Source: Planctomycetota bacterium (GTDB lineage: Bacteria; Planctomycetota; Phycisphaerae; WQYP01). From it: 5,899 bases of DNA. The DNA lies in NCBI GenBank assembly GCA_021798635.1, contig JAJZGH010000276.1:1-5899 (forward strand), written 5' to 3'. Position numbers and translations under genes: made by a program. Of this stretch, positions 1-4,684 are shown one piece after another. Under the pieces are notes generated by a model that was not told where the DNA came from, made no database searches, and saw nothing but the letters and a program-made list of their open reading frames with translations. The first letter of the stretch is position 1, and every line of letters begins with the position of its first letter.

Positions 1-301
1 CTTCAATAGGCTGACCGCCAACGCTTGCGGACAACAGCCGCAATGCTCCCCCCAGATTGTCCATCCCGGAAACTGACAATCGCCCAAAACTTGTCGCATT
101 TCCAGCGGCGCGCCCGGTTACCTGCAATGTAATATTTAATCCCGCATGTTTTCCAGGAAACATCGGCTGCGGCACGCCCGGCGCAACATAAACGCGCGTG
201 TCCACAACCCGTGATAGGGTCACGACGGTGCCCGCCGGGCCGGCGAGGCAGGCGGCGGAACAAGGAAAAAGCAGCCCGGCAATGACAAGGATGTAGCGCA
301 T
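1..301 (-). CDS. Secreted protein, N-terminal 100 residues (runs off the left edge)
   Basis: The reading frame opens with ATG at 301-299 and stays open to base 1, so the C-terminus lies outside the window. The start is supported by AAGGGG at 310-315, eight bases upstream. The protein begins MRYILVIAGLLFPCSAACLAG, a typical Sec signal peptide: one Arg, a hydrophobic core at residues 4-13, and small residues at 15-20. Cleavage is likely after Ala17 or Ala20. Cys18 is not in a good lipobox because Leu is missing at -3. The mature part is rich in Val, Thr and Gly with alternating hydrophobic residues (TVVTLSRVVDTRVYV, LNITLQVTG), suggesting a beta-rich exported domain. I recognise no family. It lies 142 bases downstream of the four-helix membrane protein on the same strand and could share its transcript. 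An overlapping frame at 3-263 is rejected because it lacks a ribosome site and a signal sequence. Confidence 0.7.
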   Translation of the reverse strand, partial: MRYILVIAGLLFPCSAACLAGPAGTVVTLSRVVDTRVYVAPGVPQPMFPGKHAGLNITLQVTGRAAGNATSFGRLSVSGMDNLGGALRLLSASVGGQPIE

Positions 302-443
302 GAAGATAACCCCTTGAGAATGAGGAAACACCTACAAAGCCAATCGCTCCATGAAAAGGGTAATTGCGGCGATTGCCCGCCGTATTGCATAGAGATCGTA
401 ATGTCCGCGAGCCACGCTGCCGAACGATCTCTCCAAAATGGTG
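302..443. other. Gap between secreted-protein and four-helix genes
   Basis: This 142-base gap holds the Shine-Dalgarno site of the secreted protein (310-315), a small GC hairpin (CGGCG arms, about 368-383) and a longer inverted repeat at 391-432. I could not pick a convincing -35/-10 pair for the secreted protein. Read-through from the upstream gene is possible. Confidence 0.5.
391..432. repeat. 9-bp perfect inverted repeat downstream of the four-helix gene
   Basis: AGAGATCGT at 391-399 is mirrored by ACGATCTCT at 424-432 with a 24-base spacer. It begins 11 bases beyond the stop codon of the four-helix gene. In the transcript it would form a stem-loop, but no run of U follows it on either strand. 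It therefore does not look like a standard intrinsic terminator. It may be a processing or stability hairpin, or a protein-binding site. Confidence 0.4.
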
Positions 444-1166
444 TTACGGCAGATTAACCGCCTTAATCCGCGGCAACGCCGCCCAAAAGACAACGGGGCC
501 GGCGATCAGGAATAAGGTCCAGGTCAGCGTGCCGTCCCAATAGGCTCCGTGAGCACCGGGTCCGAGGTACGACCCCTCCTTGAGGAATAGCTGCCCGACC
601 ATCATCGCGAAGCCTACGAGCAGGACACAAACGATCGCCAGCGGCCGACGGGTGGGAAATCCCGTGACATTGGGGCCATAGTCCGCAAGTGCCGGCTCAT
701 AATGTTCGGGCAATGCCCGTGGGCCGAGGACCCCGCGCAAAATCAACCCCCATACGGCCAACGCCATAAGCGAGAGAATAGGAACACCCATCGTGCCATT
801 GAGCTTCGCATCCGGCGGCGGCAACCATTGCCCCTGTAGGTAAACCACCGGTACCCAACTCCCGATACGGACGCTAGCCGGAGCGGCCAGGAGCTTTTTC
901 TCAGGCTGGGTCAATGTTAACTCCTCCGTCCGTTGGCCCAGCGGCCCACCAGTGAGAGATACGTCCCAATATGTTCCGGGGCTCATCGTGCTCTCGTTCC
1001 AGTGGCTTCGCATCGCTACAACCTGAGCGCGACGGACATTCGCCCTCCCGGTCGCAAGCCGGAAATACGATGCCGCGCCTGGGATGGCCAAGTTTACGGC
1101 GACCAGCAAGAATAATAGGGTGCCGACGACAAGGTAGAAAACAAAGAACAATCGCCTCCAAACCAT
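444..1166 (-). CDS. Four-helix inner-membrane protein with a periplasmic loop domain, possibly DUF3592-like
   Basis: This is a 240-residue integral membrane protein of unknown function. ATG at 1166-1164 is preceded by GGAG with a 7-base gap, which supports the start. Predicted helices are at residues 6-28, 127-147, 175-195 and 213-232. Positive residues (WRRL at the N-terminus; R-G-V-L-G-P-R after helix 2; RIK at the end) place both termini in the cytoplasm. The 98-residue loop between helices 1 and 2 would then be periplasmic. That loop (AQVVAMRSHW..., then RIGSWVPVVYLQGQW) recalls DUF3592-type proteins, where a small extracytoplasmic beta domain ending in a 'G-x-x-V-x-V-x-Y' strand sits between helices. 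This family guess rests on pattern only. Upstream lie two hairpins, repeat A1 and, about 550 bases away, the module B1 promoter on the same strand. Confidence 0.8.
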   Translation of the reverse strand: MVWRRLFFVFYLVVGTLLFLLVAVNLAIPGAASYFRLATGRANVRRAQVVAMRSHWNESTMSPGTYWDVSLTGGPLGQRTEELTLTQPEKKLLAAPASVRIGSWVPVVYLQGQWLPPPDAKLNGTMGVPILSLMALAVWGLILRGVLGPRALPEHYEPALADYGPNVTGFPTRRPLAIVCVLLVGFAMMVGQLFLKEGSYLGPGAHGAYWDGTLTWTLFLIAGPVVFWAALPRIKAVNLP

Positions 1167-1191
1167 GCGCTGGCTCCGTTAATCAAGATAA

Positions 1192-1205
1192 TTGCGGGGC
1201 CGCAA
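1192..1205. repeat. Short GC palindrome in the leader of the four-helix gene
   Basis: TTGCGG and CCGCAA form 6-base arms separated by two bases, 26 bases upstream of the start codon at 1166. It could fold as a small hairpin next to the ribosome-binding region. Significance is uncertain because short palindromes are common in GC-rich DNA. Confidence 0.3.
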
Positions 1206-1217
1206 CGGAACCCGCGG

Positions 1218-1243
1218 AAAATGGCGTCGTTACCGCCGACGCC
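1218..1243 (-). terminator. Terminator-like hairpin in the leader of the four-helix gene (possible attenuator)
   Basis: On the minus strand, GGCGTCG pairs perfectly with CGACGCC across a 7-base loop (arms 1237-1243 and 1223-1229) and is followed by ATTTT (1222-1218). The stem is GC-rich but short, and the T-run has only four residues, so it would be a weak terminator. It lies about 52 bases ahead of the start codon, directly downstream of repeat A1. It could reduce read-through into the gene, or it may be chance. Confidence 0.3.
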
Positions 1244-1367
1244 GCGCTCAATGACCCATGAGCAACCACCAAAGGTCAAAACACTGGAACTCCCAACTTT
1301 TTGCTCCGTGATCATTGGCCCTCGAGGGTTGTGTAAATCCACCGATCGCCGGGATCACACAGATTTT
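1244..1367 (-). repeat. Dispersed repeat A, copy 1 (upstream of the four-helix gene)
   Basis: This segment aligns with 5604-5720 in the same orientation. Read on the plus strand, the shared blocks are: 1244-1265 against 5604-5625 (18 of 22 bases identical); AACACTGGA at 1280; the exact 16-mer TGCTCCGTGATCATTG at 1302-1317 against 5654-5669; TGTAAA-T-CAC-like bases; and CACAGATTTT at 1358-1367. Copy 1 has a 7-base longer gap between the first two blocks. It sits about 80 to 200 bases upstream of the four-helix gene. It has no inverted termini or transposase, so it is a noncoding dispersed element, not an insertion sequence. Confidence 0.7.
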
Positions 1368-1460
1368 CCAACCCGCCGCAACCCGCCGCTTAGCGCCCCG
1401 CATTTAGCAGAACAGCAGCGCCGTTAAGACGGGACAGGCAGGCGGGACGCCTGCGTTACC
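1368..1460. repeat. Direct CAACCCGCCG doublet and GCAGGCG hairpin
   Basis: CAACCCGCCG occurs twice in tandem at 1369-1388. At 1438-1454, GCAGGCG and CGCCTGC form a perfect 7-bp stem over a 3-base loop (GGA). The hairpin is flanked by GGGACAG and GTTAC, and no T-run follows it. It resembles the small GC palindromes that spread between genes in repeat-rich genomes. No coding sequence is evident here. Confidence 0.55.
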
Positions 1461-1509
1461 TCTTCTAACTCCCAGCCTCCCCCACACATTGCTCATTATT
1501 CATTCGACG

Positions 1510-1630
1510 CTGTCCCCTGTAACCCGTAACCTGTAACCTAAGTCCGCCCCTAACTCCTAAACACTGCGTTCTCGTCACCCCTGTCCCCTGTCCCCTGTAA
1601 CCTGTAACCAAAATCTGTCCCCTGTAACCT
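1510..1630. repeat. Degenerate tandem repeat of TCCCCTGTAACC-type units
   Basis: Units of CTGTCCCC, CTGTAACC and CCGTAACC alternate in two clusters (about 1510-1540 and 1576-1630), separated by a short unique spacer. On the other strand they read GGTTACAGGGGACAGG. The unit is 7-8 bases and phase is not strictly kept, so open frames across it (giving Gly-Tyr-Arg-Gly-Gln-like strings) are repeat translations and not genes. Similar 7-8-mer arrays are known in intergenic DNA of several repeat-rich bacterial groups. The array replaces the body of the truncated gene start at 1675. Confidence 0.75.
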
Positions 1631-1675
1631 CGGCTGTGTGCCGTTGTGTTGAAATTGTTCGCCCAGTGCAACCAT
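1550..1675 (-). pseudogene. Truncated gene start (MVALGEQF...) running into tandem repeats
   Basis: ATG at 1675-1673 opens a 41-codon frame ending in TAG at 1550-1552. Its first eight residues, MVALGEQF, match the start of the 200-residue protein at 3421 (MVALDEQF). The DNA match continues upstream through the leader and -10 box. After about codon 9 the similarity stops and the frame reads through the TCCCCTGTAACC-type array. The simplest reading is the 5' remnant of a paralogue whose body was lost. A short expressed leader peptide is a less likely alternative. AGGAAA at 1680-1685 could serve as a ribosome site. Confidence 0.45.
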
Positions 1676-1724
1676 GCGGTTTTCCTGATCACAATCCGCC
1701 TGATAATGGTGTTGTCATTCTACC
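1650..1724 (-). repeat. Module B, copy 1: duplicated promoter, leader and start codon
   Basis: These 75 bases match 3396-3470 at about 65 positions by my alignment, without gaps. They cover a candidate -10 box TAGAAT (1717-1722), a 41-base leader and the ATG at 1675 with the next eight codons. Similarity fades on both sides. The -35 region is poor here (TTTCGA at a 16-base spacing), so this copy may be weakly active or dead. If active, it would transcribe towards the four-helix gene through the tandem and A repeats. Confidence 0.75.
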
Positions 1725-1837
1725 GCAAGTTCTCCAAATCGAAAACGCCAGAGCGCATACCGGCAATTCCCTCACAATTTTCCCGGCCGCTTGGACCACC
1801 GCTGGCGCAAGAAAATGACCGAATATGATCCAGTATT

Positions 1838-1865
1838 TTGCATCCATATTGGTATCGCCTATAAT
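1838..1865 (+). promoter_or_regulatory. Promoter of the hicB-like gene
   Basis: A perfect -10 hexamer TATAAT (1860-1865) lies 16 bases after TTGCAT (1838-1843), a half-matching -35. Transcription would begin near 1872, giving a leader of about 40 bases. AGGAG at 1901-1905 sits seven bases before the ATG at 1913. This is the best sigma-70-like promoter in the window. Confidence 0.65.
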
Positions 1866-1875
1866 ACCACCATGG
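1844..1875. promoter_or_regulatory. Operator-like dyad over the hicB promoter
   Basis: The bases follow CCAT-N2-TGGTAT-N8-ATACCA-N2-ATGG, a single symmetric element with its axis between 1859 and 1860. Ten of sixteen pairs are complementary. It starts immediately after the -35 hexamer, covers the whole -10 box and ends past the expected start site. A bound protein would block RNA polymerase. Antitoxins with ribbon-helix-helix folds commonly repress their own promoters through such dyads, so the HicB-like product is the natural ligand. This assignment is inference. Confidence 0.5.
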
Positions 1876-1912
1876 AGCGTCCGAGTATCGTTAAAGAAAT
1901 AGGAGACTTTCC

Positions 1913-2149
1913 ATGACGGCAATAAGCTTACGGCTACCCCGAAGTCTGCACGACGCCGTCCGACGATTGGCGGATCAGGAGGGGACTTCAATCAATCAGT
2001 TGGTCACACTGGCCTTGGCGGAGAAAATCTCTGCGCTGGAAACGTCGGAATACCTGGAAAGCCGCGCTAAACGCGGCAAGAAGGAAAAATTTCATCGCGT
2101 GCTGGGCAAAATCTCCCCTGCCCGGCCACACAAAGCGGATCGCCCGTAA
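1913..2149 (+). CDS. HicB-like ribbon-helix-helix antitoxin (orphan)
   Basis: This 78-residue protein opens MTAISLRLPRSLHDAVRRLADQEG. That is the ribbon-helix-helix pattern: a DNA-contacting beta strand (residues 3-8), helix A (about 10-23), then helix B starting at TSINQLVTLALAEKISAL (25-42). The linker and tail (SEYLESRAKRGKKEKFHRVLGKI...DRP) match the usual shape and length of the short HicB/CopG-family antitoxins often annotated near PIN or similar toxins. It would act as a dimer binding DNA in the cytoplasm, and would normally neutralise a partner toxin. AGGAG seven bases upstream fixes the start. No toxin gene follows: the next gene is convergent and ends 26 bases past this stop. No plus-strand gene precedes it within about 700 bases. 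It therefore looks like a solo antitoxin or a stand-alone regulator, probably autoregulated through the dyad over its promoter. Confidence 0.85.
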   Translation: MTAISLRLPRSLHDAVRRLADQEGTSINQLVTLALAEKISALETSEYLESRAKRGKKEKFHRVLGKISPARPHKADRP

Positions 2150-2174
2150 AACAGACCAGCCACTTTGTACATCT

Positions 2175-2822
2175 TCAGTGTCCCGGCCTGCGGCCCAAGG
2201 CCGGAGAATAAGCGATAGTCACTCGCCCATCGGCATACCCAACCACATGCCACCCGTGCCACAGCGACGGCTGCAGGAAGAACACGATGTGGCTGGACCA
2301 GTGATCCAGCATCATAGTGCCGCCCCCGCGATAAGCGACACTGCACGGCGGTGCGTGCCGCGCCGGAGGCAGGGATATGGCAGTTCGGGGCAACGCTAAT
2401 GGAAAATGCCCTCCGTCCTTCGTTGCCTGGGCCTCCAGCGCCCGCATCACTTGCCGTGCCCGGACTAATAAGGGAGGTGCGGCAGCGAATCGGCTCGCTT
2501 GGAGGTCGGATTCAGCACTGAACGCCGCAACCACAAAGCAAATCAGCATCATAGCAGCACACAGCACCGGCAGCGGGAGCACGGCCACCAGACGCCAACC
2601 GTGGGTGCCTCCTTTTCGATATGCCCATATCGCCCCGGCGAACAGCGCTCCAAAGCCACCGCCATAAATTATCGCGCTGAGCCAGAATGTTGAGGAGATA
2701 CGCAGGATCGCCACTCCAATCACCACCCACCATACGGCGACCAACCAGAACATTCCGGTGTAAAAATTAGGGGACAGGAAGGGCCTGCCGGCATGGAGTA
2801 CGGGATCCGATTTTCGATTCAT
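2175..2822 (-). CDS. Three-helix membrane protein with a C-terminal extracytoplasmic domain
   Basis: This 215-residue protein starts at the ATG at 2822-2820. That start overlaps the stop of the upstream gene as ATGA, so it is almost certainly translated by coupling. The longer frame upstream of this start lies antiparallel to nothing useful and is rejected. Helices are predicted at residues 22-41, 47-66 and 77-100. The YRKGGTHGWR loop (68-77) is inside, which places residues 101-215 outside. The outer part has an amphipathic helix (LLVRARQVMRALEAQATKDGG, about 118-138) followed by HFPLALP, then ends WHVVGYADGRVTIAYSP. The 'helix, then G-x-x-P-x-x-L' followed by a late 'Y-A-D-G-x-V' strand recalls the globular part of pseudopilin-like proteins, common in Verrucomicrobiota and Planctomycetota. 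No prepilin cleavage site is present. The function is unknown. It converges on the hicB-like gene, 25 bases apart. Confidence 0.8.
   Translation of the reverse strand: MNRKSDPVLHAGRPFLSPNFYTGMFWLVAVWWVVIGVAILRISSTFWLSAIIYGGGFGALFAGAIWAYRKGGTHGWRLVAVLPLPVLCAAMMLICFVVAAFSAESDLQASRFAAAPPLLVRARQVMRALEAQATKDGGHFPLALPRTAISLPPARHAPPCSVAYRGGGTMMLDHWSSHIVFFLQPSLWHGWHVVGYADGRVTIAYSPALGRRPGH
2183..2204. repeat. GC-rich stem-loop in the convergent gene ends
   Basis: CCGGCCT (2183-2189) and AGGCCGG (2198-2204) form a perfect 7-bp stem with an 8-base loop. It lies in the last codons of the minus-strand gene, 33 bases past the stop of the hicB-like gene. It could help end transcription from the plus strand, but no T-run follows on either strand. 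It may equally reflect codon composition (LGRRPG). Confidence 0.3.
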
Positions 2823-3421
2823 CGCGGCTTCTCCACAGCGGTGCCGGGATGCAATGAAAAGGTCCGACACACCCATCCGCCAAAGCCGGGCGGAATCGGG
2901 CGGAGATACGGCGCGTAAAAATAAACGGAATCGCCAATCCATGAACCGCGTGATAACCCGAAGCCGCCTCTCCCAAAGTACGCTTCCAGGGATACTTTCT
3001 GCCCCGTCGCGAGAAGCAGCGTCAGCCGGCATTCGCCGCCGCCACATCGAACCACCGGCCTCCCACGCGGATTCCCATAAAACTGCAAACTATTGTCCGG
3101 ACCGAGGTGGCCTATCTCGCGATCCAGGTATTGCACGAACGGCCCGCGGAGCTTATCGAGCTTTTCTGTCGGCCCCACCCGGACCCATGCGCACTGTATC
3201 GGAACCACGCGATGCCCTGACACGATCCCACGCTGCAGATGTCCCTGCCATTCACCCATCACAGCGCCGGTACCTACAGTCACCAAGATTATGCCAGCGA
3301 TCACCCGGACGATCACGCCCGGCAGTATGCGGGCCAGCCTCCGGAGGACGGAAACCTCCGCCACCGCAGCGCCAACCGAACCACCAGCTTTGCGGTGAAA
3401 TTGCTCATCCAGTGCAACCAT
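2819..3421 (-). CDS. Single-pass membrane protein with a periplasmic domain, first gene of a coupled pair
   Basis: This 200-residue protein starts MVALDEQF at 3421. The start is supported by GGAAAG six bases upstream and by conservation of the start region in module B copies 1 and 3. A cytoplasmic segment ending in RRLARIL precedes one helix (about 33-55, PGVIVRVIAGIILVTVGTG). The remaining 145 residues would lie in the periplasm. They contain Cys77, Cys126, Cys131 and Cys185, with a C-G-G-G-E-C pair that could form a disulfide. The strand-like stretches are LTLLLATGQKVSLEAYFG and SWIGDSVYFYAPYL. I recognise no family. The TGA stop shares bases with the start of the next gene, so the two products are probably made together and may form a complex. 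Transcription probably starts from the module B2 promoter. Confidence 0.8.
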   Translation of the reverse strand: MVALDEQFHRKAGGSVGAAVAEVSVLRRLARILPGVIVRVIAGIILVTVGTGAVMGEWQGHLQRGIVSGHRVVPIQCAWVRVGPTEKLDKLRGPFVQYLDREIGHLGPDNSLQFYGNPRGRPVVRCGGGECRLTLLLATGQKVSLEAYFGRGGFGLSRGSWIGDSVYFYAPYLRPIPPGFGGWVCRTFSLHPGTAVEKPR

Positions 3422-3470
3422 GCAGCTTTCCAGATCACAATCCGCCTGACAATAGTGTCCTCATTCTACC
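3396..3470 (-). repeat. Module B, copy 2: promoter, leader and start of the coupled pair
   Basis: This is the intact counterpart of 1650-1724. It carries TAGAAT (3463-3468), a 41-base leader and the first nine codons of the 200-residue protein. With TTTGCA at 3485-3490 and a 16-base spacer it forms a plausible sigma-70-like promoter. Repetition of the promoter and start together, and not the gene body, is the unusual point. Confidence 0.75.
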
Positions 3471-3479
3471 ACGATTCTT

Positions 3480-3493
3480 CGGTTTGCAAACCG
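3480..3493. promoter_or_regulatory. 14-bp perfect palindrome over the -35 box of the B2 promoter
   Basis: CGGTTTGCAAACCG is fully self-complementary. It covers the proposed -35 hexamer (TTTGCA on the minus strand, 3485-3490) of the coupled membrane-protein pair. Such symmetry at a -35 is typical of an operator for a dimeric regulator. Module B copies 1 and 3 lack it, so any regulation would be specific to this operon. Chance cannot be excluded. Confidence 0.4.
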
Positions 3494-3921
3494 TCGGGCA
3501 CCGCCCAAATCGGAAGTACCAACGCACTGCCACAGCAGGAAATCAGAAGCCATGCAGCGGCGGAAGAGGCGGCTTGAGGAGGATCTGCCGTGAAACCTCG
3601 GCGTGCGGTATGCAATTCAGGACAGGCCGTAAAACGGACCGCGGAGTATGCCAATTACGCGGATAAATAGTGTTTGGTAATGTTGCGGCCACAGCCATTA
3701 TAATCCGAGCTCCCGCTGGAGGGTGCGCCCCAGACAAGATCCGCAACGCCGCTTCGCGGGGCGGAATTGGTACTGCCACTGATCATCAATCACTAATTTT
3801 TGTACATGCTGTCATGATTCGGCACAATGAGGCAGTTCGACATCTACTCAGAAGTTCAATATCCCGATATTCAATTTCATCACAATCCACCAGTTTACCA
3901 CGCGATTCCTGTTTTACTTCT
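3494..3921. other. Intergenic region without a convincing gene
   Basis: These roughly 430 bases lie between the stop of the seven-helix protein and the B2 promoter. The open frames here (minus strand 3466-3654 and 3543-3779; a plus-strand frame running out of the coupled pair) lack ribosome sites, good starts and protein-like composition. ATTATAAT at 3697-3704 gives a TATAAT on both strands, but neither has a well-placed -35. Small symmetric elements are AATATC/GATATT near 3860-3873 and CCGC-TTC-GCGG near 3752-3762. No clear terminator follows the seven-helix gene. The region may contain decayed sequence. Confidence 0.5.
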
Positions 3922-4608
3922 CTACCGGTGCTTGCTCGAGACTGACACCATGAACAACGCCGCATAACCCAATAGCAACACCCACGCGACGCCACTCGAA
4001 GTAATGAGGAGCATTCGAAATCGTGAAAATCGCACTCCGGCCAGCCATGCCCATGGCGCTGGCGCGCACACTGCCACGCCCACGGGGAACCATAAGAGCA
4101 AGGCTAAATTTCCCCAAAAACCACCCTGTCCGCCATGCCAGAGAGCATCGGTAAGTGCAGTCCCAATCACGCAGGCCTGCAACGCTATAATAACAAGCCA
4201 AACGCCCCCGGTAGTTATTTTCTCCGGTGCTGCCAGTGATTTCTCTGCGACAGGCTCTCGTCCGGACGCACCCACGGTAAATCCAAGCCAGAACCCAAGC
4301 CCCACGGGACCCAAAAGGAGAATGATCTTTAGCATTAATAATGGTGGAAAAATTGGCTTAATCCCGTAGATTATAGTAGTCGGTACTAGAAAAACTACCA
4401 GGGCAAGATATCCCACGATCCATGGGCGTTTCCATACTTTCCGACCCAAAAACACTCCCGTCCCGCTTGAGCCCGCAACCCATATTCCCGCTCCAATACC
4501 CCCAACCAGCGGCCAATCTCCACCGATGCGCGAAAGGCACAGCCCCAAAATAAGGGACCCAATACTTATAACGAAGGGAAACCATTGTGAACGATGCACA
4601 TTTCGCAT
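3922..4608 (-). CDS. Seven-helix integral membrane protein, second gene of the LRR operon
   Basis: This 228-residue, very hydrophobic protein has about seven predicted helices (residues 10-27, 33-55, 63-83, 90-112, 134-156, 166-190 and 198-221). A cytoplasmic N-terminus (MRNVHRSQW) fits the positive-inside rule. The longest soluble stretch is residues 113-133 (GASGREPVAEKSL...), between helices 4 and 5. No transporter, enzyme or sensor motif is recognisable. A TTG two codons upstream (4614) is a possible start, but AAAGGAG lies only two bases from it and the ideal eight from the ATG at 4608, so ATG is chosen. The gene follows the LRR protein after 76 bases on the same strand, with no terminator between, so co-transcription is likely. 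It may be the membrane partner of that anchored LRR protein, but this is inference from adjacency only. Confidence 0.8.
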   Translation of the reverse strand: MRNVHRSQWFPFVISIGSLILGLCLSRIGGDWPLVGGIGAGIWVAGSSGTGVFLGRKVWKRPWIVGYLALVVFLVPTTIIYGIKPIFPPLLMLKIILLLGPVGLGFWLGFTVGASGREPVAEKSLAAPEKITTGGVWLVIIALQACVIGTALTDALWHGGQGGFWGNLALLLWFPVGVAVCAPAPWAWLAGVRFSRFRMLLITSSGVAWVLLLGYAALFMVSVSSKHR

Positions 4609-4616
4609 TTCCAATA

Positions 4617-4623
4617 CTCCTTT
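4617..4623 (-). promoter_or_regulatory. Ribosome-binding site that fixes the start of the seven-helix gene
   Basis: AAAGGAG on the minus strand lies eight bases before the ATG at 4608 and only two before the alternative TTG at 4614, so it favours ATG. A small hairpin with CCATT/AATGG arms (4630-4645) lies just upstream in the 76-base gap to the LRR gene. That gap shows no clear promoter. Confidence 0.7.
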
Positions 4624-4684
4624 ACCATTCCATTACCATCAATGGCGATGCCTGTGTTGTGCCGGATAATGCTAAAGTGGTACA

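Noticed and set aside
3..263. Minus-strand frame of 86 codons at the left end
   Set aside because: It overlaps the signal-peptide protein in another frame, is Arg/Trp/Cys rich and has no ribosome site.
901..1342. Several frames on both strands across the four-helix gene start and repeat A1
   Set aside because: They are antisense or off-frame to a well-supported gene, or translate repeat DNA; none has a proper start.
1244..1367. Repeat A as an insertion-sequence remnant or tRNA fragment
   Set aside because: No terminal inverted repeats, target duplication, transposase fragment or cloverleaf could be found.
1510..1630. CRISPR array
   Set aside because: The units are 7-8 bases in direct tandem with no unique spacers of regular length, and no cas gene is present.
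1465..1692. Minus-strand 75-codon frame with VTGYRGQ strings
   Set aside because: It is the translation of the TCCCCTGTAACC-type array, with no independent coding evidence.
2823..3047. 75-codon N-terminal extension of the three-helix protein
   Set aside because: The extension lies wholly inside the upstream gene, while the ATGA overlap at 2819-2822 gives a standard coupled start.
3340..3385. Possible third copy of repeat A inside the coding start of the 200-residue protein
   Set aside because: A GCGCTGCG-GTGGCG-like block resembles part of repeat A2, but the match is short and GC-rich, so it is within chance.
2854..3666. Plus-strand 270-codon frame opposite the coupled pair
   Set aside because: Its composition is Arg, Pro and Ser rich, it lies antisense to two well-formed membrane proteins, and it has no ribosome site.
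3697..3704. ATTATAAT as a promoter
   Set aside because: It gives TATAAT on both strands, but no -35-like hexamer sits at 16-18 bases on either side.
3543..3779. Minus-strand frame in the large intergenic gap
   Set aside because: It uses a GTG start without a Shine-Dalgarno site and has no domain-like pattern.
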